Source: Flavobacterium psychrophilum DSM 3660 = ATCC 49418 (lineage in GTDB: Bacteria > Bacteroidota > Bacteroidia > Flavobacteriales > Flavobacteriaceae). From it: a DNA stretch of 64,000 nt. Positions 7,690-15,974 of this stretch are shown here, piece after piece. A program made the position numbers and the translations under genes. Each line of letters opens with the position of its first letter. Within the stretch, counting starts at the first letter, position 1. The notes beneath the pieces were generated by a model. The model made no database searches. It saw only the letters and a program-made list of their open reading frames with translations, and was not told the DNA's origin. The DNA lies in NCBI RefSeq assembly GCF_002217405.1, contig NZ_MUHE01000005.1, positions 62,001-126,000 of the forward strand, in the 5' to 3' direction.

Positions 7690-8859
7690 ATGAAAAACTG
7701 TTTTACCTTTCTCTTTACCTTTTTTTGTCTTACAATAACCGTTGGGCAAAATAACCCCTTAATTACAGACAATACTATTTCGTTGCCAAAAGACAGTTTA
7801 GTTGCCAAACAATTAGTAACATCTCTTAATGATTTATTGATTGCTAAAGAAAAACCAAACGACGAAAATAACAATGTTCTAATTTCGGAAAGGATAGAAA
7901 CTTATATTTTGCTCGACGAAATGAATGGCATTGAAAAAAGCGGCAAATATAAAGACGATAATTTTTATAAACCTTATTTAACCAATGTTGTTAAACTGAA
8001 TGATAATGAATATTATATTCAACTTTCGTATATTGGTATTTATGAAAACAAACCAATGTTAAGAGCAAGTTTCGAATTAATTGCTCATAAAACAGCTCAT
8101 TCCTTTTTGTTTTCTTCTTTGCTTTTACGAAACACGAAAGATTGGAAAACAGAAAAGGTTGGTAATAATATATTTCATTACAAACAAACGATCAACAAAG
8201 TAAAAACAAAAGAGTTTAACAAACTTACTGCTTCTTTTGACTTGAAACTAAAATCGACTCAGAAAACAACCGAGTACTATTGTACAGACAATATAATTGA
8301 AATGCAAAAGTTAATTGGGGTTGATTATAAATTAGATTATAACGGAAGAAAAGAAAGTGTTTGGAGTTCTTCGTTTGGCGACAGAAAACTTTATGTTTTG
8401 GGTAATAATAGTTCAACTTTTAATGATTTCGACCCGCACGATACTTGGCACAACAGTTTATATTCGGTAGCTTCAAGAAGCAAAATAAATAGACCTATAG
8501 ACGAAGGTTGTGCTTATATATATGGCGGTGGTAGTTGGGGTATTAGCTGGAAGGATGTTTTTGCAAAATTTAAAGATAAAGTAGCCTCTAATGCAAATAC
8601 CGATTGGGCTGTATGTAAAGAGAAACCGCTAAATTTTAATACGCCTGAAATATATTTATATGCAGACTATGTTGTAAATGCTTTACTGATTCGAAAAATT
8701 GAAAAAGAAAAAGGTTTTGCAGGTGTTTGGGAGTTTTTAAATTGTGGTAAATTAGAGAAAGGAAACGAAAATTACTATAAATCTCTTGAAAAACTAACAG
8801 GAATTACGAAAGCTAATTATAATGACAAAGTTTGGGAATTAATAAAAATGTCGAAATAG
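7690..8859 (+). CDS. exported protein of unknown function with HDxxH...E motif
   Basis: 389 aa with a signal peptide (MKNCFTFLFTFFCLTITVGQ), so probably periplasmic or secreted. I do not recognise a named family. Residues H250-D-T-W-H254, followed by D271-E272-G-C-A, resemble the HExxH...E zinc site of gluzincin peptidases with Asp replacing the catalytic Glu. The C-terminal 'YLYADYVVNALLIRKIEKEKGFAGVWEFL' resembles the helical region after the zinc site in such proteins. This could be an inactive or atypical peptidase-like protein. No transmembrane segment appears beyond the signal. It follows the AraC gene and is followed by an intergenic repeat. Confidence 0.6.
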   Translation: MKNCFTFLFTFFCLTITVGQNNPLITDNTISLPKDSLVAKQLVTSLNDLLIAKEKPNDENNNVLISERIETYILLDEMNGIEKSGKYKDDNFYKPYLTNVVKLNDNEYYIQLSYIGIYENKPMLRASFELIAHKTAHSFLFSSLLLRNTKDWKTEKVGNNIFHYKQTINKVKTKEFNKLTASFDLKLKSTQKTTEYYCTDNIIEMQKLIGVDYKLDYNGRKESVWSSSFGDRKLYVLGNNSSTFNDFDPHDTWHNSLYSVASRSKINRPIDEGCAYIYGGGSWGISWKDVFAKFKDKVASNANTDWAVCKEKPLNFNTPEIYLYADYVVNALLIRKIEKEKGFAGVWEFLNCGKLEKGNENYYKSLEKLTGITKANYNDKVWELIKMSK

Positions 8860-8866
8860 CACAACA

Positions 8867-8950
8867 GCCCTAGCCCTGATAGTAGTGGAAATCCTTTTTT
8901 GAGGCTTTTCGCCGAAAAAAAGATTGTAACGGATAGCAGGAAATAGCTCC
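8867..8950. repeat. intergenic repeat family 2, copy 1
   Basis: Reads AGCCCTAGCCCTGATAGTAG...ATCC, a loose hairpin core (CTTTTTT...AAAAAAAG) and GGATAGCAGGAAATAGCTCC. A reverse-oriented relative is at 54399-54490, starting GGAGCTATTCCTGC and ending GGGCTAGGGC. I recall similar sequences in many Flavobacterium intergenic regions. It lies between convergent genes and may also act as a terminator. Confidence 0.65.
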
Positions 8951-9027
8951 TAATAATTTTTTGTAATTTCTTAATTTTTATTTTCCAAGGATTTGAAAGG
9001 ATTTTTTTTTAAGTAATCTGTAAAAAA

Positions 9028-10107
9028 TTATTTTATGTGAACATCTACATCTGCGTTCATTCCCGGACGTAATAATTTTATTTTTGCCGCTTCATTAGTT
9101 GCATCGAGGCTAATTTTTACGGGCAAACGTTGTATTGTTTTTACAAAATTTCCCGTAGCATTATCTGGCGGTAATATAGAAAAACGAGCGCCTGTTGCTG
9201 GTGAAAATGAAGTTATTGTTCCTGAGAAGTCTGTGTCTGGAAAAGCATCTACTTTTACAGTTACTTTCTGACCTTCAACCATTTTGCTTAGTTGTGTTTC
9301 TTTAAAATTTGCAATTACCCAAACTTCTTGGTTGTTTATGATATAAAATAGGGATTGTCCTGGTTGAATAAATTGTCCTGGTTGGATGGCTATTTTAGAT
9401 ACTTGCCCGTCTATTGATGCAGTAACAACAGTATAATTTAGGTTTAGTTTTGCAGATTCTAAAATGGCTTGTGCACGTTTGATATTTGCAGCGGCTACTT
9501 CGGCTTGTTTAGAGGATACATTAGATCTAGAAGAAGCTACTGTTTTCTGGTAGGTTGAAGCTTTTTGTTGTTCTTGTAAAATTTGTAATTGGCTTTGTGC
9601 TTCTAGTTTTGTTGCTTCTGCTTGTTCGAATTGTTGTTTTGTAATCGAATGATTTTTGTATAAATTATTGTATCGTTCGTAATCATTTGAAGCTCTGTTT
9701 AGTCTAATTTTGGCAGTTTCGATATTTCCGCTTGCCGATTGCACATTGGCATCAGATACAGATACATTTGCTTGTGCGGTTCCTATATCTGCTTTTGAAA
9801 CTGCATAACCTTGTTCGGCACCAATTAAGGCTGCTTTGGCTTCTTCTATTTTGATGCTATAATCTCTGTTGTCGATAGTAAATAAGGTATCGCCTTTTTT
9901 TACAGATTGATTGTCTTTTACATATACTTTAGTAATATATCCTGAAACTCTAGGGATTATAGGATTCATGTTTTTTTCGATCTGCGCATCATCTGTAGTT
10001 TCGTGAGCTAATGCGTGCATATATTTGTAAACTCCGTATGTTCCTCCTAATAGTATTAGGACTGAGAAAATAAGTATAAATTTGCTATTTGTTTTTTTGT
10101 TTTTCAT
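9028..10107 (-). CDS. HlyD/EmrA-type membrane-fusion protein
   Basis: Periplasmic adaptor linking an inner-membrane pump to TolC. 359 aa with one N-terminal membrane anchor ('FILIFSVLILLGGTYGVYKYM'), a biotinyl-lipoyl half motif ('IIPRVSGYITKVYVKDNQSVKKGDTLF'), a long alpha-helical hairpin of Ala/Gln/Ser-rich coiled coil (about 95-220), and the second lipoyl half ('ASIDGQVSKIAIQPGQFIQPGQSLF') followed by the beta-barrel. The gene order TetR-TolC-HlyD points to drug or toxin efflux. The inner-membrane MFS (EmrB-type) gene that usually follows is absent; downstream lie only a repeat and a convergent gene. Confidence 0.92.
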   Translation of the reverse strand: MKNKKTNSKFILIFSVLILLGGTYGVYKYMHALAHETTDDAQIEKNMNPIIPRVSGYITKVYVKDNQSVKKGDTLFTIDNRDYSIKIEEAKAALIGAEQGYAVSKADIGTAQANVSVSDANVQSASGNIETAKIRLNRASNDYERYNNLYKNHSITKQQFEQAEATKLEAQSQLQILQEQQKASTYQKTVASSRSNVSSKQAEVAAANIKRAQAILESAKLNLNYTVVTASIDGQVSKIAIQPGQFIQPGQSLFYIINNQEVWVIANFKETQLSKMVEGQKVTVKVDAFPDTDFSGTITSFSPATGARFSILPPDNATGNFVKTIQRLPVKISLDATNEAAKIKLLRPGMNADVDVHIK

Positions 10108-10120
10108 TGCGATGAAATAT

Positions 10121-11434
10121 TTAGTTTTTAGATGTGTTGAATGAATTGATTAGTTTTCCTTCTGCAAATTGCAGTTGGTAATATTTTAGGGCAATATCTG
10201 CTTGCGATAATGCTAGATTTATTTTGGTTTGTAGTTGTTGCACATCGGCTTCCAACAAATCATTGGTGGTAGATAAACTATTGTCGTATTTGTCTTTTAC
10301 AATTCGGTAGTTTTCAGTTGCTTGTTCTACTGCTTGTTTGTAAACTGCATTTTGGTTTAAAGAAAGGTTGTAGTTTTCTTGTGCTTCATGTGTTTCTTCT
10401 TTTATTTTATTGGTTAAAATGGTAACGGCAGTTTTGGTTTGTTCTGATTTGCTTTGGGCTAATTTTACTTCTTTTCCGTTTTTGAAAACGGAAGCCAAAT
10501 CATAACTTAATCCAACCCCAACATTCATTGCGTTTGTTACAGTCATTACATCTTTTAGATCGAAAGCAATATAACCACCTACTAATGCTAATGCTGGATA
10601 ATAACCGCTTTTTGCTATTTTTATGCCAGCTTCCGATGCTTTTTGTTGGTAAGTTAAGGCTTCTAGATCATTTCTTTTGGCTTGGATTGCAATATTTTTA
10701 TTTCTAACTATATCATTTTTAATGGTTTCAATATCTATGTCAATTTGAGTGTTTTCTGGTAATTGTAAAATTGTAACTAATTGATAATTAATTATATTTA
10801 CATTTTTTTTAGCCGTATCTAAGGAAAGTTGAATGTTTGATTCTTGTAATTGTGCTTTCAATAAATCATTTCTAGCCATCAATCCGTTGTGTACCATTGC
10901 CGAAAAATCCTTGGTGCGTTGTTGTGCGCTTTTTAGATTGTCTTCGATTAGTGTTGTTGTTTGTTGCGATTGGTATAGTTTTGCAAATAACTCGACCACA
11001 TAAAGGCTTAGTTTTTCTTTTGTATTTGCAGCGTTTGCTGTTTCGGCTTTGTATAAATTTTCTGAAGCCCAAATGCTGTTTTTTAGCTTAAATCCGTTAA
11101 AAAGAGGCATCGAAACATTGGCTTGACCTAAAAATAATTGATTTACTTTGACAGCCGTACCACTTGCTCCTAGCTTAATTTTAGGATCGATATTAGCATC
11201 TGTTAGTTGCAAAAATTGCCCAGAAATTTTCAGACTCGGGTACTGGTTATTTTTTAGGGTTTCCATTTCCAATTTGGCAGTACTCACCTTTATATTGGCT
11301 AATGCAGCCTCATTACTATTGTTAGTTACTAGCGAAATGGCTTCTTTAAGAGAGAGGACTCTTTTTTCTTGCGCATATCCAAAAGTTACCCCTAAAAAAG
11401 AAATGACAATTAATAATTTTGCTTTAATTTTCAT
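10121..11434 (-). CDS. TolC-family outer-membrane efflux protein
   Basis: 437 aa with a signal peptide (MKIKAKLLIVISFLGVTFGYAQ) and two OEP repeats made of long helices ('LSLKEAISLVTNNSNEAALANIKVSTAKLEME' and 'RNDLEALTYQQKASEAGIKIAKSGYYPALALVGGY'), the standard fold of an outer-membrane channel-tunnel trimer. It overlaps the upstream TetR gene by 11 bp and is followed after 13 bp by the HlyD gene, so the three form one operon. The substrate is unknown. Confidence 0.93.
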   Translation of the reverse strand: MKIKAKLLIVISFLGVTFGYAQEKRVLSLKEAISLVTNNSNEAALANIKVSTAKLEMETLKNNQYPSLKISGQFLQLTDANIDPKIKLGASGTAVKVNQLFLGQANVSMPLFNGFKLKNSIWASENLYKAETANAANTKEKLSLYVVELFAKLYQSQQTTTLIEDNLKSAQQRTKDFSAMVHNGLMARNDLLKAQLQESNIQLSLDTAKKNVNIINYQLVTILQLPENTQIDIDIETIKNDIVRNKNIAIQAKRNDLEALTYQQKASEAGIKIAKSGYYPALALVGGYIAFDLKDVMTVTNAMNVGVGLSYDLASVFKNGKEVKLAQSKSEQTKTAVTILTNKIKEETHEAQENYNLSLNQNAVYKQAVEQATENYRIVKDKYDNSLSTTNDLLEADVQQLQTKINLALSQADIALKYYQLQFAEGKLINSFNTSKN

Positions 11435-12047
11435 AAACTAAAAGTGCTTTAATGGTTTGTTGTATGTGTTTTGTAAATTCATTTTCTATATAATTATCAA
11501 ATTCATTTTCATTTTTTAAACCTAAAATGTCTTCAAAAAATAGTCGGCTGTTGTTAAAATGGGTTAATGATCCAATTACGATAGGCATTATTAGCGGAAT
11601 GTTTATGTTTTTTTTAAAAATTCCTTTTTCCTGTCCTTCTTCAATAATTTTCTGAAAACTTAAATAATTTTGTTTTTTTACTTCTGTAAAAGCAGAAAAA
11701 TTAATATTTCTTTTGTTTGAAGCGGTTTCAAAATTTAAAATTTGATAAATATTTCTGTTTCTGTAAAGCCTAAGAATATATAGCGCAATTATTTTTTCTA
11801 TTTTTTCTATAGGCGATAGTAGCTCTTCATAAATACTTTCTAATTGAAGTTTTAAATTAGAAATTCTAAAAATAACTACAGATTCTAGTAGCTTTTCTTT
11901 AGAACCAAAATAATAGGAAATCATGGCAATATTTATTCCTGCCGTTTTTGCAATATCTCTAATTGATGTTCCGTCGAATCCCTTTTCGGCAAATAGCTTT
12001 TCGGCTACTAAAATAATTTCAATTTGTTTGTCATTAAAATCGGTCAT
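11424..12047 (-). CDS. TetR-family transcriptional repressor of the efflux operon
   Basis: 207 aa. The N-terminal helix-turn-helix is clear: 'ILVAEKLFAEKGFDGTSIRDIAKTAGINIAMISYYFGSKEKLL'. The C-terminal ligand domain is divergent, as usual. The stop overlaps the TolC start region, so repressor and efflux genes are co-transcribed. A perfect palindrome and a second half-site lie directly upstream of the start and overlap a promoter -7 element, which indicates autoregulation. The effector is unknown. Confidence 0.93.
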   Translation of the reverse strand: MTDFNDKQIEIILVAEKLFAEKGFDGTSIRDIAKTAGINIAMISYYFGSKEKLLESVVIFRISNLKLQLESIYEELLSPIEKIEKIIALYILRLYRNRNIYQILNFETASNKRNINFSAFTEVKKQNYLSFQKIIEEGQEKGIFKKNINIPLIMPIVIGSLTHFNNSRLFFEDILGLKNENEFDNYIENEFTKHIQQTIKALLVYEN

Positions 12048-12071
12048 GGGTATTGATTTTTAAAATCGATA

Positions 12072-12110
12072 CAAATTTAAACAATTGTTTAAATTAAACG
12101 TTTGTTTAGT
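12072..12110 (-). promoter_or_regulatory. TetR operator and promoter of the efflux operon
   Basis: A perfect palindrome with core TTTAAACAATTGTTTAAA spans 12074-12095. An imperfect one, TTAAACGTTTGTTTA, follows at 12095-12109. A -7 element TAAATTTG on the minus strand (12072-12079) overlaps the palindrome's edge, 25 nt before the tetR start. Position and symmetry suit an autorepressor site. Confidence 0.75.
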
Positions 12111-12188
12111 TTTTAATTAACATTTTTTTAACAGTTAATAATTCTTGAATATGATTTAAAATTATAATTTTTTTTCTAAAAAAGAATA

Positions 12189-12230
12189 CCGCAGATTGGC
12201 AGATTATCTAAAAAATCTGCGAATTTGCGG
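12189..12230 (-). terminator. hairpin after trpA, likely trp operon terminator
   Basis: Nested inverted repeat: CCGCAGATT pairs with AATTTGCGG (one mismatch) and CAGATT pairs with AATCTG inside. On the minus strand it lies about 60 bp after the trpA stop and is followed by TATTCTTTTTT. Similar 'CCGCAGATT' hairpins are common intergenic repeats in this group. Confidence 0.6.
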
Positions 12231-12292
12231 TTGAAATAGATGTATTTAAGTGGCTAGATTTTTAGCTTGTAAATTCAGATGTATGATTTACT

Positions 12293-13054
12293 CTAAAAAA
12301 TTTCTGAAACAAATTTACTAATGCTAGAAACGCCATTTTCGGTCAAATTTTTAATAAAAGCACTTCCAATAATGGCTCCTTTTTGATATTGAGTTGCTTG
12401 GTTGAAAGTTTCTTTATTATTAATTCCGAAACCTATAATTTGTGGGTTTTTAAGATTCATTTCTGAAATTCTTTTGAAATAATTGGTTTGAATGTTATCG
12501 AAGCCGCTAGAACTGCCTGTTACCGAAGCCGAAGAAACCAAATAAATAAATCCGTTGGAAACCGAATCGATATGTCTAATTCGCTCATTAGATGTTTGTG
12601 GGGTGATTAGAAACACGTTTGTTAGGCCATGTTTTTCGAAAGTTTCTTTGTAGTTTTCGGCATAAATATCGACGGGTAGATCTGGAATTATAAGTCCGTC
12701 GATTCCTGTTTCTTGGCATTTTTTGCAAAAATTTTCGACACCATATTGTAAAATGGGGTTGAAATATCCCATAATTATTAATGGTATTTGTACGGTTTGG
12801 CGAATGTTTTTTAGTTGTTCGAAAAGTAATTTTGTGGTCATTCCGTTTTCTAAAGCTTGTGTAGAACTTTCTTGAATAGTTGGCCCATCGGCTAAAGGAT
12901 CGCTAAATGGCAAACCAATTTCTATCATATCTACGCCAGATTTTTCTAAATCTTGAATGATTTGAACCGTATCGTTTAGGTTTGGATATCCTGCCGAAAA
13001 GTAAATGGAAAGTATCTTTTTGTCTTCTTGTAATTTTTGATTTATTCTGTTCAT
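12293..13054 (-). CDS. trpA: tryptophan synthase alpha subunit
   Basis: Cleaves indole-3-glycerol phosphate to indole and glyceraldehyde-3-phosphate and passes indole to TrpB. The TIM-barrel sequence shows the catalytic Glu in 'GVDMIEIGLPFSDPLADGP', 'PDLPVDIY', and the phosphate site 'SASVTGSSSGF' and 'GFGINNKETF'. I start at the ATG at 13054 (MNRINQKLQEDKK), about 253 aa. An in-frame TTG seven codons upstream falls in a repeat and is unlikely. It is the last gene of trpEGDCFBA, separated from trpB by about 196 bp filled with repeats, unlike the tight spacing expected of this pair. Confidence 0.96.
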   Translation of the reverse strand: MNRINQKLQEDKKILSIYFSAGYPNLNDTVQIIQDLEKSGVDMIEIGLPFSDPLADGPTIQESSTQALENGMTTKLLFEQLKNIRQTVQIPLIIMGYFNPILQYGVENFCKKCQETGIDGLIIPDLPVDIYAENYKETFEKHGLTNVFLITPQTSNERIRHIDSVSNGFIYLVSSASVTGSSSGFDNIQTNYFKRISEMNLKNPQIIGFGINNKETFNQATQYQKGAIIGSAFIKNLTENGVSSISKFVSEIF

Positions 13055-13066
13055 TTTTATGTTATT

Positions 13067-13112
13067 TAACCACAAAGTGCACGAAGATATTCACTAAGTA
13101 CACCAAGTTTTG
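13067..13112. repeat. diverged 'ACCACAAAG' intergenic repeat, copy 2
   Basis: AACCACAAAGTGCACGAAG followed by CACTAAG and CACCAAG words, just upstream of the trpA start inside the trp operon. Same word pattern as the stretches at 3487, 15076, 27318 and 39143. Confidence 0.5.
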
Positions 13113-13150
13113 TTTTTATTTAGACCTAACAGGTTTTTGTGAGTTTTTGT

Positions 13151-13250
13151 TTTGCGTTAGGGATTGAGGCGGTATCCTTTTTCTGGTTTTTCTCCAGAAA
13201 AAGATATAGCCGAAAGCCCGACCCGACCTTTTCGGGAGGGTAACGCCCTA
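13151..13250. repeat. intergenic repeat family 1, copy D (between trpB and trpA)
   Basis: Runs from TTGCGTTAGGGATTGAGGCGG through a hairpin core (CTTTTTCTGG...CCAGAAAAAG) to GAAAGCCCGACCCGACC and GGGTAACGCCCTA, touching the trpB stop codon. The ends TTAGGG/CCCTAA and internal GGGTCGGGC words recur at 31476 (opposite orientation) and, decayed, at 37982 and 42494. Confidence 0.7.
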
Positions 13251-14432
13251 TTATAATTTGAAATAATCGATATAAGTGTTTAAATCTTTGTCGCCACGAC
13301 CTGATAGATTGATGACTACAATATCTGTTGGTTTAAATTTTTTATGGTCTAAAACGGCAAAAGCATGTGCGCTTTCTATGGCTGGAATAATGCCTTCGGT
13401 TTGAGACATTTTTATGCCCCAATTCATGGCTTGATCATCAGTGATGGAGATAAATTGGGCTCTTTTTGTTTCGAATAAGTGAGCGTGCATGGGGCCAACT
13501 CCGGGATAATCTAATCCTGCGGAGATAGAGTAGGGTTCTGTGATTTGTCCGTCTGGACTTTGCATGAGCAGGGTTTTGCTTCCGTGAATAATTCCTATTT
13601 TGCCTAATGCTGAGGTGGCTGCGCTTTCTCCAGAATCTATGCCTTTTCCGGCAGCTTCGACCGCAATTATGTTTACTTCTTTTTCGTCTAGGAAGTGATA
13701 AAAAGCTCCTGCGGCATTGCTTCCGCCACCTACACAAGCGATGATATAATCTGGATTTTCTTGTCCTTCTTTTTCTAATAATTGTGTCTTTATTTCTTGG
13801 GAAATGACACTTTGAAAACGTGCTACCATATCTGGATAAGGATGCGGACCAACTACGGATCCTATAATGTAATAGGTGTTTGTTGGGTTGTTTATCCAAT
13901 CTCGAATGGCTTCGTTTGTTGCGTCTTTTAGGGTTTTCGAACCTGATGTTGCGGGACGAACTTCGGCACCGAGCATTTTCATTCTCGCTACGTTTGGTGC
14001 TTGTCTTTTAATGTCTATTTCACCCATGTAAACAATACATTGCAAACCCATGAGTGCGCAAACGGTTGCTGTGGCTACTCCGTGTTGTCCTGCGCCAGTT
14101 TCTGCAATAATACGGGTTTTACCAAGGCGTTTTGCTAGTAAAATTTGTCCAATGGTATTGTTTACTTTGTGTGCGCCTGTATGGCATAAATCTTCTCTTT
14201 TTAGATAAATTTTTGTATTGTATTCTTTTGATAATCTCTCGGCAAAATAAAGTGGAGTAGGGCGGCCTACATAATCTTTTAGTAGCTCATGAAATTCTTT
14301 TTGAAATTCAGGTTCTGCTGTTATTTTGATATAGTTTTGTCTTAATTCTTCGACATTTGGGTATAGCATCTCGGGAATATAGGCTCCTCCAAAATTGCCG
14401 TAAAATCCTTTTTGGTTAACGTGAAAACTCAT
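13251..14432 (-). CDS. trpB: tryptophan synthase beta subunit
   Basis: PLP enzyme that condenses indole with serine. 393 aa, full length. The PLP lysine is in '[20 protein letters not shown]', the catalytic Glu region in '[12 protein letters not shown]', the phosphate loop '[10 protein letters not shown]', and '[10 protein letters not shown]' is near the C-terminus. It follows trpF by 12 bp. Its stop codon abuts the family 1 repeat that separates it from trpA. Confidence 0.98.
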   Translation of the reverse strand: MSFHVNQKGFYGNFGGAYIPEMLYPNVEELRQNYIKITAEPEFQKEFHELLKDYVGRPTPLYFAERLSKEYNTKIYLKREDLCHTGAHKVNNTIGQILLAKRLGKTRIIAETGAGQHGVATATVCALMGLQCIVYMGEIDIKRQAPNVARMKMLGAEVRPATSGSKTLKDATNEAIRDWINNPTNTYYIIGSVVGPHPYPDMVARFQSVISQEIKTQLLEKEGQENPDYIIACVGGGSNAAGAFYHFLDEKEVNIIAVEAAGKGIDSGESAATSALGKIGIIHGSKTLLMQSPDGQITEPYSISAGLDYPGVGPMHAHLFETKRAQFISITDDQAMNWGIKMSQTEGIIPAIESAHAFAVLDHKKFKPTDIVVINLSGRGDKDLNTYIDYFKL

Positions 14433-14444
14433 TGTGTTTAATGT

Positions 14445-15059
14445 TTAAAGGTTTAATGTTTGCAAGTTATTCTTGAAACTTTTTAATAGTTCAATATTTT
14501 TTAGTCCTGCTTCGATTTCAAATTTGCTGTTTACATCGATGGCATAAATGGGTAAATTTAATTTTTTGATGTTTTTAATGTCATCTAATCCAATTCCTCC
14601 ACTAAGGAAAAAGGGTTTTCTGGAATGGTATTTTTCTAATATTTGCCAATTGAAAGTGATTCCGTTTCCGCCGGGTAATTTTCCTTTGGTGTCAAATAAG
14701 AAATAGTCGCAAACTGCTTCAAATGGTTCTAATGCTGAAAAATTGAAATCGTCATTTACAGAAAAAACTTTGATGATTTTGATAGTTGATTTTTTTAATT
14801 CTTTACAAAATTCAGGACTTTCATTTCCATGTAATTGCACAAGATTTAAATTATATTTTTTTATTTTTAAAAGTATTTCTTCTAAATTTGCATTTACAAA
14901 AACACCTACTTTTTTTATCGATTCAGGAATTTTAGGAATTTCTAGGTCAAAATATCGACTGGATTTCTCCCAGAAAATAAAGCCGAGATAGTCTGGAAGT
15001 AATGTACTTACTTCGAGAATATTTTCGGGATATTTCATACCACAAATTTTTAGTTTCAT
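14445..15059 (-). CDS. trpF: phosphoribosylanthranilate isomerase
   Basis: Isomerises phosphoribosylanthranilate to the ribulose form. About 204 aa from the ATG at 15059 (MKLKICGMKYPENI). It shows the general-base Cys of 'KICGMK', 'VGVFVNA', 'VQLHGNES', 'FLFDTKGKLPGGNG' with the acid Asp, and 'LSGGIGLDDI'. An upstream in-frame GTG at 15110 would translate the CACAAAG repeat and is rejected. 12 bp separate it from trpB. Confidence 0.95.
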   Translation of the reverse strand: MKLKICGMKYPENILEVSTLLPDYLGFIFWEKSSRYFDLEIPKIPESIKKVGVFVNANLEEILLKIKKYNLNLVQLHGNESPEFCKELKKSTIKIIKVFSVNDDFNFSALEPFEAVCDYFLFDTKGKLPGGNGITFNWQILEKYHSRKPFFLSGGIGLDDIKNIKKLNLPIYAIDVNSKFEIEAGLKNIELLKSFKNNLQTLNL

Positions 15060-15075
15060 TGTTTTTGGGTTTTTA

Positions 15076-15156
15076 AACACAAAGAACACTAAGTTTTTCA
15101 CTAGGTTCACAAAGTTTTGTAGACTTTGTGCTGTCTTTGTGCGCTTTGTGGTTAAA
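15076..15156. repeat. CACAAAG/CTTTGTG intergenic repeat, copy 3 (between trpC and trpF)
   Basis: The longest copy: forward words (AAACACAAAG, CACTAAG, TTCACAAAG) run into reverse words (ACTTTGTG, TCTTTGTG, GCTTTGTGG), making an imperfect large inverted repeat. Its end covers the trpC stop codon. Confidence 0.6.
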
Positions 15157-15934
15157 TTAAATTTTTTATAAAAATTTCGGCAGCTTTTCCAGGATTATCT
15201 GTTTTCATAAAGTTTTCACCTATAAGAAATCCTTTATAACCATAAGGCTTTAACTCGTTGATGGCTTCGATAGAAGAAATACCACTTTCAGAAACTTTTA
15301 CAAATTCATCAGGAATTTCTGAAGCTAGTTGTTTACTGAAATCTAAACTGACTTCGAATGTTTTTAGGTTTCTATTATTTACGCCAATCATGTCTAGAGT
15401 TGGCATAATCGATTTTTGTAATTCTTCTAAATTATGAACTTCTAATAAAACTTCTAAACCTAATGATTGTGCAAATTCTGATAAATTTTTAATTTCTTCA
15501 CGAGTTAAAACTGCTGCGATGAGTAAAATTAAGTCGGCACCATGTGCTTTTGCTTCTAAAATTTGGTATTCATCGATAATAAATTCTTTTCGCAAAAGCG
15601 GAATATTTATAGATGCTCTTGCTACTAATAAATCATCTAAAGAGCCCCCAAAATATTTTGCGTCGGTTAGAACAGAAATTCCGCAAACTCCAGCGTTTTG
15701 GTATCCTTTTACCACTTCTTCTACCGAAAAATTATAATTTATTTCGGCTTTAGATGGAGAACGTCTTTTATGTTCGGCAATAATTCCAGCATTACTATTT
15801 CGTAAAATTTTACTTAAAGAAACGGTTCGGCTTCCAAAAAGCACTGAGTTTTCTAGTTGTGAAACAGGAATAATTGTCTTTTTAAGTATTACTTCTCTTT
15901 TTTTATCGACTATAATTTTATCTAAAATATTCAT
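15152..15934 (-). CDS. trpC: indole-3-glycerol phosphate synthase
   Basis: Ring-closing decarboxylase of the Trp pathway; 260 aa, monofunctional. Motifs include 'IIAEHKRRSPSKAEI' (catalytic Lys), 'ISVLTDAKYFGGSLDDL', 'LLRKEFIIDEYQI', 'LEVHNLEEL', 'GVNNRNLKTFEVSL' and the phosphate site 'SESGISS' then 'GFLIGENFM'. It follows trpD after 40 bp; its 3' end merges into a repeat before trpF. Confidence 0.97.
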   Translation of the reverse strand: MNILDKIIVDKKREVILKKTIIPVSQLENSVLFGSRTVSLSKILRNSNAGIIAEHKRRSPSKAEINYNFSVEEVVKGYQNAGVCGISVLTDAKYFGGSLDDLLVARASINIPLLRKEFIIDEYQILEAKAHGADLILLIAAVLTREEIKNLSEFAQSLGLEVLLEVHNLEELQKSIMPTLDMIGVNNRNLKTFEVSLDFSKQLASEIPDEFVKVSESGISSIEAINELKPYGYKGFLIGENFMKTDNPGKAAEIFIKNLI

Positions 15935-15974
15935 TTGTGTTTTTTATTGAATTTTGAAATTGTCATTGAAATTG

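Noticed and set aside
13055..13075. TTG start seven codons upstream for trpA
   Set aside because: Lies in an intergenic repeat; the ATG at 13054 gives the normal N-terminus.
13438..13899. 153-codon frame inside trpB on the same strand
   Set aside because: Arg/Lys/Ser-rich shadow of trpB in another frame.
15060..15110. GTG-started extension of trpF
   Set aside because: Encodes the CACAAAG repeat; the ATG at 15059 gives the conserved MKLKICG start.
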